Below, one piece after another: positions 55,740-64,000 of a DNA stretch of 64,000 nucleotides. The stretch comes from Glossina fuscipes (taxonomy: Eukaryota; Arthropoda; Insecta; Diptera; Glossinidae), in the NCBI RefSeq assembly GCF_014805625.2, contig NW_023998436.1:593560-657559 (forward strand), in the 5' to 3' direction. The notes beneath the pieces were generated by a model, which was not told the DNA's origin, ran no database searches, and worked only from the letters and a program-made list of their open reading frames with translations. The first letter of the stretch is position 1. Each line of letters opens with the position of its first letter. Made by a program: the position numbers and the translations under genes.

Positions 55740-56450
55740 TACGGATCCAAAGTCAATTAGACGGAACGAAGAGCTCATCTAAAATTACCAAAAATATGTA
55801 AACTATACATGGAGCCCAAGTAGTGTGATTTTAGTTTATACACGAGCTTGAAATATATGCGATATACGATAAATAATGTTTACGATATGACGTATGTAAA
55901 ATAGCAATAAATACGAAGACAATCATTGTAGGTCTTACTATTGCTTTTTCTTTAAGGGAAGCTTTTACTTGCCCAGAGTAACGTAAAATTATCAAAAATA
56001 TATAATCGTTACGCGGAATAACTGTCTAGTGTGTTTTTGTTTGTTTACAAAACTTGAAATATATACGATATATGATGAACAATAAATATATATTGTAAAA
56101 TATATGCATTTTTTGGAGCTAATAATGAAGAAGAAAACAATCACAGCGAGCCTTACTTTCAAATTTTCTGATAGACTTTTTTTTTTTTAAAGCGAACCCT
56201 TTCTTTCTGAGAATCATCGTGAATGCCCAAAGATAGGTAAACTATGAATGGAGTAAGTATGTAATGTGTTTTTAATTTCTAAACAAAGACAATGTACGAT
56301 GAACAATACATACGAAGAAGAAAACCTTACTCTTCCACATATTCTGGTAAAAAAATTAGTGATGAAGAAAACAGTCATATCGAGCCTTACTCTTTTACTT
56401 TTCCAGTTTAACTTCTTCTTCTTCCCAGATGAGATTTTCTTGTTGAGAGA
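55740..56450 (+). repeat. ~220 bp tandem repeat, three decayed units
   Basis: The word 'AA/GTCAYNNYGAGCCTTACT' recurs at 55921, 56139 and 56372 (218 and 233 bp apart), and 'CTTGAAATATAYRCGATATA' at 55848 and 56051. Each unit also includes GAAGAAGAA(A)ACA and a (T)n/AAGGGAA-type stretch. It lies just downstream of the MITE. The overlapping 76- and 96-codon frames at 56.2-56.5 kb come from it. Confidence 0.7.
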
Positions 56451-58140
56451 ACTTTGCCTTTGCAAAAAAAATGGAAAAAGAAACATACCACAGTAACTTA
56501 TCATTTATAAGAGAATTTCTCGGCCAAAGGCCTTCCCATTGAGTACCTCTATGCTACGTTTAGGACATAGTCTAAAAGGTGAAGCTAAAAAACGTAACAA
56601 TATTTTCGCTTTATTCTCTAATCAAATATCGTACGTGGGTTTGCGGTGAGTGTTAAAGAATTCGGCCTAAGCCTAAAATTTGTCGTATTTCTTGTTTTAT
56701 GTGGAAAATAATCGCTTTATATGTGTATATACATGAGTGGGCTATTGATGATGATCCATTAATAATAAGTTTGTTTGCAAAAAAGCACAAAATTAAAAAA
56801 TTATTTCACTTTATAAGAAAACTAGTGAAAGCATACCACATGTATTTTTTTTTTATCGATAATTTATGGTCGACAAAAATATATTAACTCGCTAAAAATA
56901 CAAAGAAAGAAAGAAAGAAAAAAAGGAACACGTTTTTGACTAGAAATTTTTCATAATGAAATATATCAGGTACAACATACATACAATGTACGGCGCATTA
57001 CGTGTACTTGTTTGTCAGGAGAAATAATTTATGCTGTCTGTCACATATCCTACAAATTGTATATGCACTTATAATAAGTATCGCTGAGAAGTAGGATAGA
57101 AATTTTTACTCAATGCCTTTTGATATTTTCAGTATTTATGGACTCATATTATTTTCATATACATACATATATGTATACATGGATTCAAAGTGTTAAAGGT
57201 TCCTGAAGATGATCCTATTTTAATCCAATACTTTTTCTTACTAATTCTTACCACCATTCAGGCCAATAAGCCTAAGTATAATTTCGATAAAATTGAAGAA
57301 AAAAGAAGAATAATTTCCTAAGTTTTCTAACTTTCATATGCATATATACTATATACCAGAAATTCGCGTAATTTCCGTTACTAAAATTACTTTCGTTATC
57401 AGAACTAACTGTTTCTTCTTACGGTATAAACATTCCACTCTGGTTAAGAAAGAAAAAAAAAAAAATCGAAAAAACTTTTTTCTTCTTTTTTTTTCATAAT
57501 AAAGATATAAGTATTATCATATAATTCATCGTAACTTCCTTCTTATAAACTTAAACACGCATCCAATATTAAGAACAATAACTTCATGTAGAAAAATCGC
57601 TTTTTAAATGTATCAACGCCTGGTCGTGCCTACGACATCAAACGCAAAATAAAAAATAAAATAAAATTTGCGGACAGAATGCGGTAAACAAACAGGTTGG
57701 TTCTTCTATCTTTTGTCAATATAATAAAAGTGACGGCTAAAAACGTTGCAATGTTAGAAATAATAAATTTCGGAATCATTTATGGAGCGATTCTAGACGG
57801 TATTTACCAAGAGAGTTCCTGGAAAACAAATCATGTGAATATCGTTTAGTGCATTTGCACGAAAGATTCATTAGAAAAGCTCTCAGTCAATAACTGGCTT
57901 TGAAAACCATCCTATTAGATCGGAGCATTTTTTCGTCCTGTTTCCATACAACGCAATATTTTGAAAGCCGTATTTGAATAAGGAAGAGAAGGACCAAGCG
58001 CTCTCGATATTATTTTTACTTGTTTTTCGAATCGTTTACACAACTTTGTATATGAAACAAAGATTAATTCATTAACATTCTTATCTGCAATTGTAGCAAA
58101 CAACAAACAATAGCTTAAATAAGTTGCCACCCTTTTCCAA
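56451..58140. other. AT-rich non-coding stretch
   Basis: No gene. GAAA runs near 56904-56925 and A/T runs near 57452-57495. Confidence 0.55.
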
Positions 58141-58144
58141 ATAT

Positions 58145-59275
58145 ATTTTCGAGAAAGTGATCATAAACGGATGTTTTAATTAGATGTTCTATGCAGATGT
58201 TCCAAGCACCCGTTCTAATTGGGTGTTCTAAATAGCTTTCTCTATATTCTAAAAAGCATGTATAAATAGCTGCTCCAAACTGCTACTCTAGTCATAAGTT
58301 CTAAAGGGTTATTCTAAATAGCTCTTTCAAGCGGATGTTGGTCTAAAAAGCTCCTCCTGATAACTAGTCCAAAAAAGTGTTCCAATTAGATGTTCTGAAA
58401 AAGTTCTCTAGGCAGCTTTTTTAGTTAACTCTTTTTAAGAGCTCTTTCAAAGATATGTTCTGAATAGCTTTTGGAAACAGTTCTTATGAAAACCCTACCT
58501 AAAAACTGCTCTAAATAGCTACAGTAATTGGAAGTTTCAAATAGCTATATTGCAGCTATTCCAAGCAGGGATTTTAGTTAGCTGCTCTAAACAGTGCTTT
58601 CAAACGTATGTACTTAAAAGATTTTCTAAACAACTCTTTTATATATATGTTCAGGAAATCTGTTCTAAGCATTTCTCCCAGTTACATACTTTGCACATAA
58701 TTCGTAGCTAGTTCTTCTACTTACCTTTTTCAAGCATGTCGTCTAATAAAATTTCGTTAGTAGGTGTTCCAAATAGCTATCCTAATTAGACGGGACAGGT
58801 ACTTTCTTCTAAGCAGCTGCTGTAAACAGCTGTTTCACACAGCTTTTTCATAGATATGTTCTGAAAATCTCTTCTGAACCACTTTCTAATTAGATGTGCG
58901 CACCAGTCATTTTACGTGCGATTTCAAATTGGGTGATCCAAACGGACTTTTCAAGCCTATGTTCTAAGAAAAGATAATGTAAAAGCTTTTTCAGCGACAT
59001 ATTCTACAACTCTTTCCTGAAGAGTTGTTCTGTACTAATTAGATGTTCTAAGCGTAGTTAAATATTCTGAGCAACTATTTTGATTATAGTAGACCTTCTA
59101 AAGAGCTCTTCTAAATATCTTTTTCCTATGCTTTTTTTTGTCTGATTTTCTAAAAAGCTTCTTTAAGAGGCTTTTCTAGAAAGATGTTTTACACACCTTT
59201 GGTAAATAAATTCTAATTAGTCTTTCGGAAAAGTTATTCCGAAAGGCTTTCGTAAAGCGATGTTACAGTTTTTCC
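58145..59275. repeat. Strongly decayed minisatellite, ~1.1 kb
   Basis: Dozens of imperfect copies of a short word set recur throughout: TTCTAATTAGATG, TTCTAAATAGCT, CTCTTTCAAGC and GATGTTCTGAA. Examples start at 58167, 58224, 58301, 58390, 58783, 59036 and 59208. Unit length is roughly 14-20 bp, probably organised in longer blocks of 35-60 bp. Boundaries are sharp relative to the flanking unique DNA. Non-coding. Confidence 0.75.
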
Positions 59276-59839
59276 AATAGTAGAATCAGCTACTTTTATA
59301 AATTCAAGACATCGCCATCCATTTTGCAACGGTATATTGAAAAATCTTTTTTTTTAGGTGCAAAAAGAAGAGAGAAGAAGACTTTATATAGCCACTTTGC
59401 ACAGCACTGTATGTAAACATGTCTATGATTACACAAAGTAGTGGCTCTATCTGGGGGATGTATTTACTTTATCTGTACTGAATTCACATTTTAATTGAAT
59501 ATTAATTTGCATACTCGTATCTCTTACTAGTGATGCATGTTAAAGCAACATAGAAAAAGCGGCTGCCAGGCAATCGTGCATGAATGCATGCACGTACCTT
59601 AGTATATGATTTAGTGGAAATCAGGAAAACGGAAATTTACTGGTGGTTTGCAAGTGATTTCTTTTATGGAAAAACTTGTTTAATCCAATATTCAGATCAA
59701 TGAGCTTTAACCAAAGAGGCTAACATTCAAATTAAGTCAAATTACCATAAAAACACCTTCAAAAGAAAAACAAATTCAACACACACAGGAGGGGGCGTTA
59801 TCACACACTAGGTGTTTAAAATTTCAAATTTATATATGC

Positions 59840-59872
<33 letters not shown>

Positions 59873-60210
59873 AGCGTGAACTGTATTTACATAAAAAATT
59901 AGAAATACTTGTTCGATGATTGACGCTAATGACTATAAGGATCATTATAATTTTCATGGTTTTCAAATATATTTTCCTTTGATCAGTCTTAATAATCATG
60001 TCGGTTTCTTGCTTTTTGAATTTCTTAATTTGTTAAAAAAAAAAATATTCATATTAATTTTATGTTAATAAAAAACTTTCACTATTGTTTTCCAATGACT
60101 TGTTAGCTTTTTTATATCGACAGATATTAAAATCTTTATCTAAAGATATCTTTGAAAGACAAAATTGTTTGCTCATGGTGCTTTTGAATTATTATTATTT
60201 TTGTTTTTTC
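59276..60210. other. AT-rich non-coding stretch
   Basis: No gene. A TA-rich run spans 59830-59872. Confidence 0.55.
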
Positions 60211-60214
60211 TGTG

Positions 60215-60575
60215 TACCGTACACCATTCGAGGTACAAAGGTATGTTAAGCTTGCGCGGACGTACGCAACAAAAGGACTTAAGATAGATGCAAATTTTAT
60301 TATACCAATCGTTTCAAAATGACATTCTGAAATGATTTAGGCTTGTCTGTCCGTCTTATTTCGAACCTATAAAGAACGCAATTTTCGAGATATTTTATTG
60401 GAATTTGACACATTGACATGTCTTGGCCGATGAACGAATCCTATTAGAAATGGTTCTGATCGGACCACTTTTTCGACCACTTCCAATATAAATCCTTACT
60501 TTAAAGAGCCCTTATATACATAAGAGGGTGCTGTAGGGTACTTTATGGCGGGGTGTGGCTAATCATAGTGCCTTG
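60215..60575 (+). repeat. HP-A interspersed repeat, near full length
   Basis: Hairpin 'CGTACACCATTCGAGGTACA', 'TGTTAAGCTTGCGCGGACGT', 'AAAAGGACTTAAGATAGATG', 'CAAATTTTATTATACCAATC', 'AGGCTTGTCTGTCCGTCTTA', 'TTCGAGATATTTTATTGGAA', 'GATGAACGAATCCTATTAGA', 'TGATCGGACCACTTTTTCGA', 'CCACTTCCAATATAAATCC' and tail 'CTGTAGGGTACTTTATGG'. It is the least rearranged copy in the window. Confidence 0.85.
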
Positions 60576-61503
60576 ATTTGATTTTCTCATTCGATTCTAA
60601 ATAAACGGATGGATTTTAAAAGTATTGTGATTACTAAGCAAGGAAAAATTATTAAAGCAATGAGTATAATAATAATAAGTATTAGAAAGAAAAAAATGGA
60701 TTTATAAAAAGAATTTACATGCAAAGCCTTTTATCTAAATAATCAAAATTAAACGATCAAATTTCATTGTAAGTAAAATTGTAAACAAAATGCTAAGTCA
60801 AAAAAATCTCTAATGTCATTCGACTTAATCAAGTCAATCGAACCAGTTTAGACCGATTACAAAAAGCAGTTATACACAATAACACAACAATGCAAACATA
60901 TAGAAATGAATCAGTAATAAAAGGAAGCGAAATGTTTAGAAGAGACTTCAGGAAGTCACATGCGCCAAAACGATTGTGTACGTTATCAAAAAATAAATGA
61001 AAAATATTCCGAAGAAATCGTAACGAGAAAGTCGGTCAAGCGACTTAATTCATATTCGGATTATAAATTTAGATGAAACAATAGGGTTCAGCTTAGTGGT
61101 GGAGGGGGTGCTTGAACGCTTTCGGAGTTTCATGTCTACTGAAATTTTATGCCAAATCATTTAGAAACTTTGTAGTCTGACAAATAGGCCACAGTACTAA
61201 CAGCGACGGTAGAAAGTACTTAATAATTTCCCATGAATGAAAGAGGTGTTTAAGTTGCTCATCAAGCTAGTGCTTGAAGCACGCTATCTAACGTAGTTAT
61301 TGTACTTATACTAATGTTTATCAAGCTTATATAGCTAAAGGGTCGACTTTGAAGACGTTCTTAATGTTGAATGACATAGTGTGGGATACTCATCGATAGC
61401 AATTTCTCTCAAGCTGTCATGCTTGCAAGCATAGAAGAAATTTATTATCGTTAGCAAAACTATTGTTTGAAAAACATTAGTTCCATGCACAAGGTACTTC
61501 CAT
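60576..61503. other. AT-rich non-coding stretch
   Basis: No gene recognised. Confidence 0.5.
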
Positions 61504-61677
61504 TCGTTAAGAACCATAAAATACTTAGCGACAGAACTTAGACGACGCTCATACGAACTGCCCACACGAACATAGTCGAGCTACTTGTACTTGTTAAGAA
61601 AAACAAAAATCTTAGGGAAACTACTTAGATGAGTTCGCACAAGCCTGCCGGCGCCAACGTAGTAGTAGTGATTAGTG
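61504..61677 (+). repeat. 87 bp two-copy tandem repeat
   Basis: 'GTTAAGAACCATAAAATACT' at 61505 and 'GTTAAGAAAAACAAAAATCT' at 61592 begin two units. Each continues with 'ACTTAGAYGA', 'ACRARCCTGCC' or equivalents, and 'CCAACGTAGT' or equivalents. Identity between units looks roughly two thirds by eye. Confidence 0.6.
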
Positions 61678-64000
61678 AAACAAGTTCGCCTCGCCCGAAA
61701 TAAGGCAAGAAATCTACAAAAATGTATTGAATGTTCCTGGAATGAAAAATTGCAAGCTAGCGGAGCAGATTAGCAGGCATTTCTAAAATTTTCTCACTAT
61801 TGAACAAAACGGTCAGCTGAGACAAACGTTGCCGCGATGGTCAAGATCAAAGAGATAATTCACGCGATGCGTGACAAAGTCCCTAGTCGCACGACCTACT
61901 CTCCTCCGACTATTTTCCCTTTCCAAACTTGAAAGGATGGCCCAATAATAAAGGATTTGCCAGAAAATGTGATGGAATCTATGATTGATTGTAACTTTGA
62001 GGAACTTTACGTTACCGCTATGAGCTATAAAAAGGTCATCGATTTGGTTAGGCATCACTAGGAAAAGAATAGCGAACTAAAGAAAGACTATATTGAGAGT
62101 TTTTTGAGAAAGAATTTTTCCTTCATCTTATTTTCTTATTAGGACGAGTACTCATGGGACTATACGCACAGCTTAAGCCTGTTGATAAATTAATGATTTA
62201 GGTATAAGAAAAATCTTGCTTTCTTAAGTATGTCTCTTCGTGTTTCACGAGGTGATACTTACTAAGGCTTAAAATCTAGATATCAATATTTTGGCATTGG
62301 AAAAGCATACTATCATCCATTTCGACATGGCGCAAGTCATAGAGAGACAAACTTGAAATAAATCGTGCACTTATGTCGACCGATATATTCCTTTTAATGA
62401 TATTTGAAATAATTATAAAATCGAAAAGCATCATTTTATAGAATTACTTTTCATTTAATGACAGTGTGTAGACATTTCCATTCCAATTTGCTAAAAGAGT
62501 TTGCCTTATCATTAGTTAAATCACATCGCTTGAGATATGCGCGGGCACTGTGAATCAACAACAACTGCAAATACTTAATAACTTGATTAAAAATATTTTA
62601 ACACAATATATTATAATAAATAAACAAATTAACTTCACGTAAGCATTCGAATTAAAAATTCGAAACATGTTCCAAATTATTAAAAGCAATTAGCTGAAAG
62701 ATACAACCATCATTGATAACGTTGATTAACTGTCATTGTTAAAAAAAAAAAAAAAAAAAAAATACTGTCGCCGCCGTGAAAGTGTGAAAATTTTACTTTA
62801 TGATATTATTTTTCATATTCTCTTATGCATACAAATATGTTAAATAAATGCATTTAGAATACAAGCCCTCAACAACGTTACATGTAAAAAAAATAAAAGC
62901 GCATTTAAATGCATATACGAAGTACGAATAACAAATAAGGAAATCTTTAACTATTTAATTAAACTGAACAAAAGTGTTCGTATATCCAACTTTAAAGGGC
63001 AATAGTGCAAATATAAGTCAAAACACGGTTGCTTTGGAATTATTTCCTTCTTTTCAGAAGATCTTGTAAAGCTTTACATATTAAATAAGCTCATCTTACG
63101 TAATCCCATAATTAGTTCTCATCATATTCAAAAAGTAGTATTTCTTTAATATTATATGCCCACTTGGCTGGTAGCGGTTTGGGAAACACTGGCGGACAGC
63201 CTTTACGACCTTGATGTCGAGTTGCAATTATGTCTGCATACGACTTACATAGCTGCATAAGTAAGAAAGTTGTATTGAGCTTACACTTTTGATTGCTTCT
63301 TCTTTAAGCTTCTACTTGAGGTCTTTGCATCAAGGTTTGAGACCACGAGTTAACCTACCCACATGGCATACTATGACTATCGGGGTAAACTATGTTTTAA
63401 GTACGATTGGCGTACAGTCGTAATTTTGATAAAAGCATAGCATTTGCCATTCGGGCTGCATACATCTCCTAAGTTGCGGTTACACCCTATTCCCGTCTTC
63501 TCACTTTCTTCTACTCAAACCATTACCCTACTTATTAGCGTACAAGCGAAAACAGAAAACATGGCAATTGTTACTGCAGACCAAAGGGACAGAGCACATC
63601 GGACATAGACCATAAACAGATGCCCGGATAAAAAGTCAAGCTGACTAACGAATGGACCGATGAGCTGATATAGTTAAATCTTGATAAGTTGTTTCTAAAC
63701 AGGGTGTACACTTTATGAAGTCTGTTAAGACTCTTTCTACGCGTTACGCAGGCAAGGATCGATATAATAATTGAACTTACATAGAGTCAGCGCTTTGAAC
63801 ATATGCTTGTTCTCTTTGGATAGTTTCGATGACTCCTTACTTTTAGCTCGATTGTGAAGCGTAAAACTTCTTGTAAACTCTTTGCAACTTTTTAAAATAT
63901 ATGTCACTCCATTCATTTATTCATTTATTGTCTCGAATTCAAGCATGAGCTAAACAAATGTATGGATCCATCGATAATTATTGAAACAAAAACCAATAAT
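61678..64000. other. Non-coding stretch
   Basis: No gene. A 22-A run lies at 62741-62762. The region 61820-62060 has a short plus-strand open reading (ENVMESMIDCNFEELY) that hints at an old coding insert, but I cannot name a family. Confidence 0.45.

Noticed and set aside
61813..62058. Possible transposase tail on either strand
   Set aside because: A short readable segment (ENVMESMIDCNFEELY) hinted at a coding insert, but no catalytic motif or inverted repeats could be found.
1..64000. CRISPR array, operons, ribosomal RNA, viral or bacterial insert
   Set aside because: No regularly spaced identical repeats with unique spacers, no compact coding, no rRNA motifs; everything fits insect nuclear non-coding DNA.

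Overview
The window reads as nuclear DNA of a higher fly (Diptera, probably Schizophora). The DNA is AT-rich and full of homopolymers, TA runs and trinucleotide runs. It carries decayed mariner transposons of two subfamilies, an I-like non-LTR fragment with an RNase H domain, tRNA-derived SINEs, and more than twenty copies of a 'GTCTGTCCGTC' interspersed repeat of a kind common in fly introns and intergenic DNA. Genus cannot be settled from this sequence. Nothing looks bacterial, viral or organellar.

I find no protein-coding gene I would defend. The longest open frames are about 118 codons and fall in low-complexity tracts or inside repeats. The window is therefore intergenic DNA or the inside of a very large intron; the sequence does not say which.

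The dominant component is a dispersed repeat superfamily, labelled here HP-A and HP-B. Both begin with a short terminal hairpin, continue through a conserved ~100 bp block, and reach a CTGTCCGTC-rich core. HP-A '+' means the strand that reads GTCTGTCCGTC. HP-A copies lie near 3.1, 3.3, 4.5, 7.9, 9.9, 10.2, 11.9, 13.6, 13.9, 15.0, 18.5, 20.1, 21.1, 23.4, 33.2, 40.4, 48.8, 50.0, 54.8 and 60.2 kb. HP-B copies lie near 1.6, 15.4, 22.6, 30.3, 37.1, 39.2, 46.0, 47.1 and 52.7 kb. Some HP-A copies are paired head to tail, and some have amplified their CTGTCCGTC core in tandem.

Recognisable transposons: a mariner helix-turn-helix remnant (15.98-16.26 kb, minus); a mellifera-type mariner C-terminus (25.19-25.58 kb, plus); an irritans-type mariner body (27.19-27.89 kb, minus); an internally deleted irritans-type mariner with both terminal inverted repeats and a TA target duplication (28.80-29.53 kb); an I-like non-LTR 3' end with an AAT tail (34.35-34.90 kb); and a pogo/Tigger-like MITE (55.29-55.68 kb). 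SINE copies lie at 4.93, 24.93, 26.74 and 49.2 kb.

The rest is local repetition: a GA-rich tract (3.5-3.8 kb), a 120 bp triplicate (18.0 kb), a 48 bp tandem repeat open in several frames (31.4 kb), a 1.6 kb cryptic CTATTG tract (42.2-43.8 kb), a ~220 bp triplicate (55.7-56.5 kb) and a heavily decayed minisatellite (58.1-59.3 kb). No gene network can be described. The biological content is a layered record of transposition and tandem duplication in non-coding DNA. All homology calls were made by eye and are unconfirmed by any search.
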